Assembly: GCA_036479115.1 (NCBI GenBank) | Contig: JAZGFD010000143.1 | Coordinates: 1 to 6,814, forward strand | Source of the DNA: UBA7328 sp036479115 | Lineage (GTDB): Bacteria > Bacteroidota > Bacteroidia > Chitinophagales > Saprospiraceae | Direction: 5' to 3' | DNA length: 6,814 bases | In this document: positions 1-6,445 of the stretch, piece by piece | Layout of the letters: the number at the start of each line of letters is the position of its first letter | Numbering within the stretch: position 1 is the stretch's first letter | Position numbers and translations under genes: made by a program | The notes under the pieces: model-generated | Told to the model about the DNA's origin: nothing | Databases searched by the model: none | The model's input: the letters and a program-made list of their open reading frames with translations, nothing else

Positions 1-338
1 CGGGGCATGCATTCATCTATTTTGTAAATAAATAAAGTATCATTCCTTACTTCTATGTTTTGCACCCACCGAGCATTCTCATACCCTTCCATTTTTACGA
101 AATCAATACTGCCACTTACCAACTCTACATCAGGTACAGCACAAAATAAATGACTGTATTTAAAGATACATTCGTCTTCAAAAAAATCTCCTTTTCCCAA
201 TTCTAAACTTGGAGTACATTTAATAGTAATCGGTTTCACATTGTTCTTAATGTAAAAAGCATGGCCTATCACACCGCTTAAAATCATCAAAGAAGTGGCG
301 AGAATTATACGATCACTTCTTTTTATTCTTTTGAACAT
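1..338 (-). CDS. Membrane-anchored protein of unknown function, last visible gene of the ABC operon (3' end missing)
   Basis: An open frame starts at ATG 338 (MFKRIKRSDR...) and runs through 112 codons off the left edge without a stop, so only the N-terminal part is seen. Residues 1-10 are basic, and residues 11-30 form one hydrophobic segment (IILATSLMILSGVIGHAFYI). This suggests a signal anchor with the rest outside the cytoplasm. The remainder alternates charged and hydrophobic residues as in a beta-rich domain, with stretches such as VELVSGSIDF (71-80) and IEVRNDTLFI (95-104). That pattern is reminiscent of the DUF2807 / GIN beta-helix head domain common in Bacteroidota, but this is a guess from pattern only. 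Three cysteines (41, 57, 66) fall in the presumed external part, with a fourth at 110. The start overlaps the end of the GntR gene by 26 bp, so it is very probably translated in the same operon. Its job in the transporter unit is unknown. Confidence 0.72.
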   Translation of the reverse strand, partial: MFKRIKRSDRIILATSLMILSGVIGHAFYIKNNVKPITIKCTPSLELGKGDFFEDECIFKYSHLFCAVPDVELVSGSIDFVKMEGYENARWVQNIEVRNDTLFIYKIDECMP

Positions 339-681
339 CGTAGTATCGTTTTAATTGATCAATATCTATTTCTAGTAAGTCCATTTTTCTGAAAATCTCT
401 GGAATTTCATTATTAATAAATTCTTGTCTCCTTAGCTCCGTGGCTTTCTTTTGTGCCTTATCGGCAATGAAGTAGCCAATCCCTCTTTGGTTATAAATAA
501 TTCCCATCTCATTTAATATATTGTAGGTTCGGGCTACTGTATTAGGGTTCACTTCTATCTCTGTTGCCATTTCTCTTACTGAAGCCAGTCGCTCCCCTTC
601 CTTCCATTGACCTGACACTACATTATCTAAGATGTAATCAGCAATTTGCTTGAAAATTGGTCTGTTATCTTCAAATATCAT
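313..681 (-). CDS. GntR-family transcriptional regulator, YtrA subfamily
   Basis: A DNA-binding repressor of about 122 residues. The N-terminal winged helix-turn-helix shows the family's usual order: PIFKQIADYI (residues 9-18 counted from the GTG), the LPSVREMA-type block here as LASVREMA (33-40), the recognition-helix region VNPNTVARTYNILNEMGI (45-62) and the wing GIGYFI (68-73). Only about 45 residues of helical tail follow. That is too short for a FadR or HutC effector domain and typical of the YtrA subfamily, which is nearly always linked to ABC transporter genes, as here. ATG 681 is preferred; an in-frame GTG sits directly upstream at 684. The gene lies 6-9 nt after the permease stop and overlaps the next gene by 26 bp. 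It is therefore the third gene of its own target operon, and autorepression through the inverted repeat at 2417-2442 is the likely control. One variation is Ala in place of the usual Pro in the LPSVRE motif. Confidence 0.93.
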   Translation of the reverse strand: MIFEDNRPIFKQIADYILDNVVSGQWKEGERLASVREMATEIEVNPNTVARTYNILNEMGIIYNQRGIGYFIADKAQKKATELRRQEFINNEIPEIFRKMDLLEIDIDQLKRYYDVQKNKKK

Positions 682-690
682 CACGGATTG

Positions 691-1563
691 TTATGCTTCA
701 AATTCTTCAAACCTCCTAAAGCTAACATATAATACACCAATAAATCCGATAGCCATATAAATTGAAAAGGTATAATCATTGAACAAATAAGTTAAATCTT
801 TGGTGATTTCACCAGCACTAAAGTGTGCTCCTTTGAGGTAGGAAATATAACCTTCTTTAGAAAAAAAACCTTCCATTTTTTCAAGCTCAAAATCAGGAAA
901 AAAAGCAAATACCAAGACATTTCTAGTAGCTATTAAAAAGAAATAGGCCCCTAATCCTGCCAATACTCCTTTTATAACAGCTGAATTTCGAAAATACGAT
1001 GCCACACCTAATACCAAAGATTGAAAACCAAAGTGATATAACATGTATCGCCATATATAAGGATCTAAAAATGAAATTCTTACGTACTCCCTACCCATTC
1101 CTTGCCCCCATTGGTAAGTTACCAAAGCGAATAGATGATACAGAACTAAAAACAAGAAAGGAAAAATAAATAAACACCAAATCACCTTCACCAACCATTT
1201 TTCAATTAAAGTAGCAGGTAACGATATGTGAAACCTCCGTGATGATTCTTCCGTATATTCTTTAAATGAAAGGCTAGTTACGATACTCCCTGTTATAAAA
1301 AGAGCCAATGGGAAATAGTCCAAATGAAACTTCATTGGCATTCGTATATTACTAAGGCTTGTAATATTACCGCTTCTATTTAAAATTACTGATCTGGAGT
1401 TTAAAAGAAAATCAAAAATATTGACAATTGTGGTGTTAAAAAAAGAAAAGGAAAGTATGGCAAATGTAACCAAGAGGGTCAACAAATAGAGATTCTGCTT
1501 GACTTTAATCTCTATGGCCAAAAGCCAAATCATCCGTTGCAAAAATGAAGCTCGGTTATTCAT
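691..1563 (-). CDS. ABC-2-like transporter permease, six predicted TM segments
   Basis: A 290-residue integral membrane protein and likely partner of the ATPase encoded directly upstream; its ATG lies inside the ATPase stop region, an 8-bp overlap (ATGAATAA). By eye, hydrophobic segments lie near residues 25-42, 84-99, 128-149, 173-190, 198-220 and 266-283, with a basic N-terminal stretch before the first. Between TM2 and TM3 is a cytoplasmic stretch rich in charged residues with LPATLIEKWLVK (115-126). This resembles the LPvs..EK..sK coupling segment I know from Bacteroidota ABC-2 permeases. The size and six helices fit one half of an ABC-2 exporter, which would work as a dimer with two ATPase subunits. 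The substrate cannot be read from sequence; the Bacillus Ytr system is tied to cell-wall-active antibiotics, so an envelope or peptide-stress role is possible but unproven here. Confidence 0.85.
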   Translation of the reverse strand: MNNRASFLQRMIWLLAIEIKVKQNLYLLTLLVTFAILSFSFFNTTIVNIFDFLLNSRSVILNRSGNITSLSNIRMPMKFHLDYFPLALFITGSIVTSLSFKEYTEESSRRFHISLPATLIEKWLVKVIWCLFIFPFLFLVLYHLFALVTYQWGQGMGREYVRISFLDPYIWRYMLYHFGFQSLVLGVASYFRNSAVIKGVLAGLGAYFFLIATRNVLVFAFFPDFELEKMEGFFSKEGYISYLKGAHFSAGEITKDLTYLFNDYTFSIYMAIGFIGVLYVSFRRFEEFEA

Positions 1564-2404
1564 ATTTATTCAAATTTAACAGGTCAATTATTGTTTCTTT
1601 CTTCGTTATTACCGCATTAAAAAACACTTCTAAGTCTACCTCGAGAGAGTGATCATGTCCTCCTTTTGTAATAGATAAATATCCGCCAGGCACTCTTTCT
1701 TGATAGAGTACATCCTCATCTTTTAATGCTGTGCGGTGCACATCAAATGAAAGCATGTCAGCAATATTCATCATGTCATGGTTCACGATCAACTCGCCTT
1801 CATCTATAAGAAGTACATGGTCAATGAGACTGTGTAAATCTCTTATTTGATGCGTAGAAATAATAAACAGTCGTCCTTCATCGGCTATATGAGTAATAAT
1901 CTTTCTGAATTGCTTTTTTGATGGAATATCTAGCCCATTCGTCGGTTCGTCCATAACTAGGAGAGGTGTATGAGTCGCTATAGCAAAAGCGATAAGGGCC
2001 TTTTTCTTCTGCCCAAACGAGAGATGTTTAAGATGGATGTTGCGATCCAGTTCAAATTCCTCAAGCAGTTGTAAAAATGTATCTATCTTGAAATTGGGGT
2101 AAAAGGAAGCGTATCGGTCAATGTACTCTTTTACACTTACTTCTGGAATAAAAGGGTCCTCAGGAATGAAAAAATATTGTTTCAAGAGACCCAATTCTCT
2201 TTTAGAAGAGTTATAACCAAATGTGTTAATAATGCCGTTACTGGGTCTCCTTAAACCAAGGATATTTTTTATCAAAGTCGTTTTCCCCGCTCCATTCTTT
2301 CCTAGTAAACCATAAATTTTTCCCGCATATAGTTCTAGGTTCAAATTATTAATGACGTTTTCGCCCGAAGAATATTGAAATGTAAGGTCTTCTACAGAAA
2401 TCAT
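1556..2404 (-). CDS. ABC transporter ATP-binding protein
   Basis: A complete 282-residue ABC nucleotide-binding domain that powers the permease encoded next. Walker A is GKNGAGKT (35-42). The Q-loop position carries Glu in FIPEDP (79-84), which is common in the BcrA/YtrB-like exporter group. The signature is LSFGQ (128-132), Walker B is LLVMDEP (148-154), the D-loop is NGLD (156-159) and the H-switch is STH (183-185), so all catalytic parts are present. About 80 further residues form a tail of unclear role, as in other exporter ATPases of this type. ATG 2404 is the first gene after the candidate promoter and operator, giving a leader of roughly 30 nt. The 3' end overlaps the permease start by 8 bp, implying translational coupling. 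The protein should be soluble and sit on the inner face of the membrane. Substrate unknown. Confidence 0.95.
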   Translation of the reverse strand: MISVEDLTFQYSSGENVINNLNLELYAGKIYGLLGKNGAGKTTLIKNILGLRRPSNGIINTFGYNSSKRELGLLKQYFFIPEDPFIPEVSVKEYIDRYASFYPNFKIDTFLQLLEEFELDRNIHLKHLSFGQKKKALIAFAIATHTPLLVMDEPTNGLDIPSKKQFRKIITHIADEGRLFIISTHQIRDLHSLIDHVLLIDEGELIVNHDMMNIADMLSFDVHRTALKDEDVLYQERVPGGYLSITKGGHDHSLEVDLEVFFNAVITKKETIIDLLNLNKYE

Positions 2405-2416
2405 TGTTGTGAATGT

Positions 2417-2442
2417 TAGTGTACTGTTGTACTAATACACTA
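2417..2442. promoter_or_regulatory. Candidate operator for the YtrA-type GntR regulator
   Basis: A perfect 7-bp inverted repeat TAGTGTA (2417-2423) and TACACTA (2436-2442) with a 12-nt spacer, centred about 26 bp upstream of the ATPase ATG. From memory, the Bacillus subtilis YtrA operator is AGTGTA, about 13 nt, then TACACT. The half-sites are identical and the spacing differs by one. The site lies directly downstream of the -7 box, over the expected transcription start, where binding would block initiation. The matching regulator is encoded two genes downstream. Confidence 0.8.
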
Positions 2443-2474
2443 CAATGATAATTATTTAATTTTAATTTTCCAAA
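2443..2474 (-). promoter_or_regulatory. Candidate Bacteroidota-type promoter of the ABC/GntR operon
   Basis: On the minus strand a TTTG box (2474-2471) is followed after 20 nt by TATCATTG (2450-2443). The latter differs from the Bacteroidota -7 consensus TAnnTTTG at one position. The spacing is within the range used by the Bacteroidota primary sigma factor. Initiation would be expected around 2435-2440, inside the inverted repeat, with a leader of about 30 nt. No Shine-Dalgarno is seen before ATG 2404, which is normal for this phylum. Confidence 0.55.
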
Positions 2475-2643
2475 TTACTTATCGGATTCATAAAGGATTT
2501 GAGCAGGTTTGGCATTTGGTTTTTTCTGACCGAGTGATAATTCTAGTTGTTGTTTTTATTCTTTTGGTGGTTAAATGAATTTGATTACATCCAAAACTAC
2601 CACTAATGTGATTCTCTTGAGCAAGTTGATTCTGGGACAGTCG

Positions 2644-2721
2644 TTTGGTGATCTGGCAAGCATAAAATGACTCTTGCCGCTGCAATACTTTAATGCTAAA
2701 TTAGGCGAAAAAATCACCAAA
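2644..2721. other. 78-nt foldable element, three-way-junction-like, unknown function
   Basis: The outer arms TTTGGTGAT (2644-2652) and ATCACCAAA (2713-2721) are perfectly complementary over 9 bp. Inside are two further hairpins: GGCAAG (2655-2660) with CTTGCC (2673-2678), and GCAATA with TAATGC (2681-2686 and 2690-2695, one mismatch). Together they can fold as a closing stem with two arms on either strand. It begins one base past the stop codon of the TPR-like gene, so it could be a 3'-UTR structure or processing/termination element of that transcript, or a small mobile or attachment relic. It is not a tRNA. Confidence 0.4.
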
Positions 2722-3777
2722 TTAATAACGTGCCAACCTCTTTGGCGTTTTCAAATTTACAATAACCATTTCCCATAAGGCTTCATAAGGTATAATTTCA
2801 AGTGCCTGTTTCTGTTCTGTTATTCTAAACTGTGAAGCTTTTAATTGTTCAAGAAAGTTATTGTTCTTTCTTGAAATAGCAGCTTTATTAAAGTTCCCAT
2901 CCACAATATTGTTTATTAATTTTATAAATGTGTAGGTTCTAAATTGTGGAGTTTTCTTGCTGTATCTAGATGGCCTATATTTGCTCAATTCTGAAGCGAT
3001 TTTAGTCATATCCTTATATTTTGATTGAAATGCTTTAAAAGCAAATGAAATAATAAGAATAGGCGCATTGATACGAGATTTTAGAATATCAAATTCTGGC
3101 ATCTCTTCCATTGAGATGGATTTGCATCCCATATTTTCGATTTTTTTAGTAACTGATTGGTCAATAGTCGTAATGTATTTCAGATAAAAACCCATTATGA
3201 AAATGTATTGTTTATTGTCGTCTTTTTGAGAGTCAAAGGATGATGTGCTCACCATGTTATTATATGTTAATACAGCCGCGTCATATTCTTTTGTAATTAT
3301 AGATAATTGCGTGTACATCCACATCCCCATAAACCAATTGTGATCGCCAACAGATTGTATTTTTAAAGATGTTCCAATCACTTGGCCAGCTTCTGGGAAA
3401 TTTCCAAGCCGTATATATGAATTGGTAATATGTAAAAGAAATACAATTTTTGGTTTTATGTAATCATATGGAAGCTGGCTAAAAAAATAATATCCTTTTC
3501 TTGCCCAGTTTATGGCTTCATCTAAGTTTCCTGCAAACTCATTAACCAATATATTCAGGTGATAAAATTTACGCCTGAATACAGGAGACCAAAATTCTGT
3601 TAAATATTGAATTTTCAGTCTGTTGATATACTTAATCCCAAGATCAACCACCTCCTGACTTAAATCTCTATTTTTTTTTGTCTTGCCAATAAATATATCT
3701 AGTGCTCTGTCAAGTGTTAAATGACGGGTTGGCTTTGCGCATAATTTGATCCTGAAGGAGGCAAAAAACGTAGTCAT
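2722..3777 (-). CDS. TPR-like helical protein of unknown function, N-terminus rebuilt by a repeat insertion
   Basis: An almost entirely alpha-helical, soluble-looking protein of 351 residues from ATG 3777; an in-frame TTG at 3807 would add 10. Helix pairs such as FAGNLDEAINWARKGYYFF and IRLGNFPEAGQVI have TPR-type spacing of G, A and aromatic residues. The last third contains FRTYTFIKLINNI and then EIIPYEALWEMV close to the C-terminus. I remember a similar ending from large families of ~500-residue Bacteroidota proteins, so this copy may lack 100 or more N-terminal residues. Counting from TTG 3807, residues 1-36 are encoded by the palindromic element at 3699-3865, and normal family-like sequence starts at DIFIGK. 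No ATG occurs between the element and MGMW in the middle of the protein. Joining across the element restores the frame MDG-L-DIFIGK from ATG 3874. Whether the present gene is expressed is uncertain; it may be a pseudogene in the making. Confidence 0.7.
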   Translation of the reverse strand: MTTFFASFRIKLCAKPTRHLTLDRALDIFIGKTKKNRDLSQEVVDLGIKYINRLKIQYLTEFWSPVFRRKFYHLNILVNEFAGNLDEAINWARKGYYFFSQLPYDYIKPKIVFLLHITNSYIRLGNFPEAGQVIGTSLKIQSVGDHNWFMGMWMYTQLSIITKEYDAAVLTYNNMVSTSSFDSQKDDNKQYIFIMGFYLKYITTIDQSVTKKIENMGCKSISMEEMPEFDILKSRINAPILIISFAFKAFQSKYKDMTKIASELSKYRPSRYSKKTPQFRTYTFIKLINNIVDGNFNKAAISRKNNNFLEQLKASQFRITEQKQALEIIPYEALWEMVIVNLKTPKRLARY

Positions 3778-3865
3778 AGCAGTAGATATGGCGAGTATTT
3801 TTAACAAAGAGCAGGTTCAAAAGATGCCAAAGTTACCCGTCAATTTATCCTTGACAGAGCACTAG
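3699..3865. mobile_element. MITE-like palindromic element with CTAG ends, inserted at the 5' end of the TPR-like gene
   Basis: The two ends are perfect inverted copies: CTAGTGCTCTGTCAAG at 3699-3714 and its complement at 3850-3865. Imperfect pairing continues inward for at least 55 bp (to about 3754 and 3812), including shared GACGGGT and CTTTG blocks. It then runs weakly to a short loop near 3782, so nearly the whole 167 bp is one long hairpin. CTAG at 3699-3702 and 3862-3865 can be read as a 4-bp target duplication. YTAR-type targets are known for IS groups such as IS5 and IS701, so a transposase of that kind could have moved it in trans. No transposase gene is present. Deleting the element plus one CTAG fuses the flanking frames without a shift. 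Family assignment is unknown. Confidence 0.65.
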
Positions 3866-4234
3866 GCCATCCATTAAGATGACAAATCCTAGAAGTTCTA
3901 TAGAAATAACTACTCGGTACGTATTAATTTTGTCTAAAAAAAGCACAAAAACAAAGCAGTCACCTATGAAGCAAAGGTTGCTTAAAATTAAGAATTATAA
4001 AAAATTTAAGAGCGTAATTAAGAAGACTATCATTATCGGAAGGAATTGAAATATTAATAAGATAAGTAATTGAATATCAACTTATTATGCGAACTAGTAT
4101 TTGCATAAAATCCACATAATCCGATTTTTTTTATTACATCACTCCAATGGCTGCTAATGGGATTGTGAGGCACCTCTGTTCTGGTTATTAAATGTTATGT
4201 TTTTTTGATCACAGAGCATTTCAAATCATATCCC
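3866..4234. other. Intergenic stretch between glpD and the palindromic element
   Basis: AT-rich and without a convincing gene. On the minus strand a 43-codon open frame (3994-3866) abuts the element in the frame of the TPR-like gene; its only ATG is at 3874. At 3921-3946 a 26-nt stretch resembles one upstream of glpD (see findings). AAGCAA/TTGCTT (3969-3974, 3978-3983) form a tight hairpin. Past the glpD stop there are only weak inverted repeats: GGGAT/ATCCC at 4159-4163 and 4230-4234, and CTCTGT/ACAGAG at 4174-4179 and 4211-4216. None has a T-run where a rho-independent terminator would need it, so I call no terminator. Confidence 0.5.
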
Positions 4235-5896
4235 TCAAGTCAATTCTTTTTCATAATAAAAAGTAGCATCGTGGAGGTGCTCATTTAGTCTTTTTATTTC
4301 TGAATTAGTCTTTTTTTTATCCCAGTTCAAATATTTAGCAATATCAGAAGTTACATCATCTCGTACAGTGTGGATGCTATTGATATAAAAAAATAACCGA
4401 CCCGTGCGTCTCACAAAAAAATCCTCCATGCTATTTACCATTTCATGATGTACTCCGTACCAAACCTCTGCTCTGGCAAGGCCAATGCTTCCTTCGAATT
4501 TCTCAATCATCATTTTATCAATAAGAATATCAGCTTGTTTGCCATAAGTAGTAGCCAGATACCAAGCATGATAGTAAGTGAGGCCTATATTAGCCATTTT
4601 ACCTTCCAGTAATTTGATATACTGCTGTACTTGTTGGGCCGTTTTCATAGGCTTTTGGCCTAATGATATTGTTTTTGTTGTACATGGTCTATGGTTCTTG
4701 TCCAATCTTTCATCCACTATATCTACAATACGCTGAGCCATTTTGCGATATCCTGTGAGTTTTCCACCTGCTATTGATATCAGTCCAGATTTTGACTCAA
4801 ATATTTCATCTCTTCTTGACAATTCAGAAGGTGACTTACCCTCCTCATGAATAAGTGGACGTAACCCGGCCCAATTGGATTCTATGTCATCTATAGTCAA
4901 CGGAACAGATGGAAATATATGATTAAGCGCCTTGAGAAGATAATCAGCATCTTCCTTTGTGGCCACTACTCTATCCTTATTTCCTTTATAATTGGTATCT
5001 GTAGTGCCTACATAAGTAGCTCTTCCTCGGGGTATAGCAAAAATCATACGTCCATCGGGCACATCAAAATAAATGGATTGCTTTAATGGTAATTTGTCGT
5101 GAGATAAAACGATATGGACTCCTTTTGTGAGGTGTAGTCTTTTTCCTTGTAAAGATTGGTCTACCTTTCTCAATTCATCCACCCATGGCCCTGTAGCTGA
5201 AACCACTTGTTGTGCATTAATAACCACTTCTTTATTACCCAGTAAGTCTTTGCATTTTATTCCTTTTACTTGCCCATTTTGATAAATAAAATCTGCAACT
5301 TCACAGTAATTGATAGCAATACAGCCATGACTTACAGAAGTCTTCGCTAACTCTATACATAGCCTTGAATCATCTGTGCGGTATTCTGCATAATAACACC
5401 CACCTTTGAGTGAATCGGCATTAAGAAGAGGCTCTTTTTTTAGAGTCTCTTTTTTGTTTAACATTTTTCGCTTATCATCACCTTTTACTCCTGCTAGTAT
5501 ATCATAAACCATCACTCCAAATGACGCAGCCCACTTACCATAAGTGCCACCTTCTACTATAGGCATTAGCATCTTTTCGGGCACTACAAGGTGGGGTGCC
5601 AATCGGTGAACAATAGCTCGCTCAGTCCCTGTCTCATTCACTAATCCAATCTCGAGTTGCTTTAAATATCTCAATCCTCCATGTATCAGTTTAGTTGACT
5701 TACTGCTGGTGCCTGAGGCAAAATCTTCTTTTTCTACCAAAGCTGTTTTCATTCCTCTGGCCGCAGCATCTAAAGCAATACCACATCCTGTAGCTCCTCC
5801 TCCTATTACAATAAGGTCAAAATATTCAGATTGCAATACATTCATATGTTGTTGCCTATCTATAGAAGAAAAGGAGGTGACTGTAACATTGCTCAC
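4235..5896 (-). CDS. glpD: Glycerol-3-phosphate dehydrogenase, FAD-dependent (aerobic, GlpD type)
   Basis: Oxidises sn-glycerol 3-phosphate to dihydroxyacetone phosphate with FAD and passes the electrons to membrane quinone. It acts as a peripheral inner-membrane enzyme in glycerol and phospholipid-glycerol use. The 553 residues match the ~555 of Bacillus GlpD. The N-terminal Rossmann motif is VIGGGATGCGIALDAA (30-45), with the ribose-binding Glu in VEKEDF (E55), followed by GTSSKSTKLIHGGLRYL (62-78), a GlpD hallmark. TGPW (235-238), GVHIVLS (259-265), GTTDTNYKG (297-305), GLRPL (R346) and GGKLTGYRK (K379) follow. R346 and K379 correspond to substrate-site residues of the E. coli enzyme. A C-terminal helical domain spans about 405-553. 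GTG 5896 is chosen because FSSIDRQ after it parallels the N-terminus of the Bacillus enzyme; ATG 5845 (MNVLQSEYFDL) is the alternative. No glpF or glpK lies beside it here. All key residues seem intact. Confidence 0.96.
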   Translation of the reverse strand: MSNVTVTSFSSIDRQQHMNVLQSEYFDLIVIGGGATGCGIALDAAARGMKTALVEKEDFASGTSSKSTKLIHGGLRYLKQLEIGLVNETGTERAIVHRLAPHLVVPEKMLMPIVEGGTYGKWAASFGVMVYDILAGVKGDDKRKMLNKKETLKKEPLLNADSLKGGCYYAEYRTDDSRLCIELAKTSVSHGCIAINYCEVADFIYQNGQVKGIKCKDLLGNKEVVINAQQVVSATGPWVDELRKVDQSLQGKRLHLTKGVHIVLSHDKLPLKQSIYFDVPDGRMIFAIPRGRATYVGTTDTNYKGNKDRVVATKEDADYLLKALNHIFPSVPLTIDDIESNWAGLRPLIHEEGKSPSELSRRDEIFESKSGLISIAGGKLTGYRKMAQRIVDIVDERLDKNHRPCTTKTISLGQKPMKTAQQVQQYIKLLEGKMANIGLTYYHAWYLATTYGKQADILIDKMMIEKFEGSIGLARAEVWYGVHHEMVNSMEDFFVRRTGRLFFYINSIHTVRDDVTSDIAKYLNWDKKKTNSEIKRLNEHLHDATFYYEKELT

Positions 5897-6203
5897 AATA
5901 AACTAAATTTAGATACAGTAAAATTGGTTACTATTCAAGTGGCATCAATTTTGGCAAAAAAAAGCACACCACCTGAGTAGTTACTAAAATTGAAATGATA
6001 TAAAAACATAACTATACCCATCACACTTTCTATATTTCTTCTTTGTATGCTGCTCTTGATTTTTATATCTTTTATAAGATATCATACCCGAAATCTCTAT
6101 TTATATGGTATATCGCTTACGCAGATCACATGATTTCTATTGAACAACAAACAACAAAGGTAGGCTTCTATTTAAAACTAATTGGTAAATGATGAGTCCA
6201 CTC

Positions 6204-6341
6204 CGAAAACATAAAAATCTAAAATTATTCTTTTATTGGCCTTATCCTCTTATTCAATCTGTTGATACTCGGGCATCAACAAATATAATAAAATGATAAT
6301 ATTATCTAAAATAATTCATTTTGTGAAAATTATCTGTTTTC
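6204..6341. repeat. Diverged direct repeat, copy 1
   Basis: Pairs with 6446-6584 at an offset of 242-244 bp. Both copies begin with CGAAAAC, share TTCTTTT and carry the best-kept core GTTGATACTCGGGCATCAAC (6261-6280; 17 of 20 identical in copy 2). They go on with AAATAT and AAAATA-type blocks. By eye roughly two thirds of positions agree. In this copy the core forms a perfect GTTGAT/ATCAAC hairpin. On the minus strand both cores read MPEYQ(Q/R)(I/V)E before a stop, but upstream stops in both copies argue against an intact gene. Confidence 0.6.
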
Positions 6342-6445
6342 ACAGTGAGCTCAATGATAATCATTTAATATCTCCTTACCCGATCTTGCCATTTTTTCTT
6401 TTCCTTGACAGAAAAGTTGATACTTTCCTATAACTAATTTCTGAA

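Noticed and set aside
2475..2559. Short minus-strand frame reading QQLELSLGQKKPNAKPAQIL before a stop at 2475
   Set aside because: The composition looks protein-like and could be a gene tail. It has no start codon, follows an in-frame stop after two dozen or so codons and overlaps the -33 box, so it cannot be supported as a gene or pseudogene.
2488..2685. 65-codon minus-strand frame beginning with TTG (MQRQESFYACQ...)
   Set aside because: It has a TTG start, no ribosome site, low-complexity KTTTR stretches and no family resemblance. It also overlaps the structured element and lies just upstream of a promoter.
2644..2721. tRNA gene
   Set aside because: The length and closing stem are suggestive, but no TTCRANY T-loop, D-loop or 5-bp anticodon arm can be placed on either strand.
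3788..3865. 25-codon plus-strand frame MASIFNKEQVQK... ending at the element's CTAG
   Set aside because: It lies wholly inside the palindromic element and stops at its very end. A transposase fragment was considered but nothing recognisable is present.
3879..4049. 56-codon plus-strand frame, lysine-rich (MTNPRSSIEITTRY...)
   Set aside because: The high lysine content follows from A-rich DNA. There is no ribosome site, and the opposite strand better explains the region as the former upstream part of the TPR-like gene.
5709..5906. 65-codon plus-strand frame
   Set aside because: It lies antisense to the highly conserved FAD-binding part of glpD and is a shadow frame.
5960..5995. Rho-independent terminator on the minus strand (ACTAC/GTGGT stem then GTGC and eight T)
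   Set aside because: The stem is only 5 bp with a G-U pair, four bases separate it from the T-run, and no gene lies upstream of it within reach.
5935..6021. 28-codon minus-strand frame upstream of glpD (MGIVMFLYHF...)
   Set aside because: It is short, lacks a ribosome site and covers the stretch that matches a putative upstream element; probably chance.
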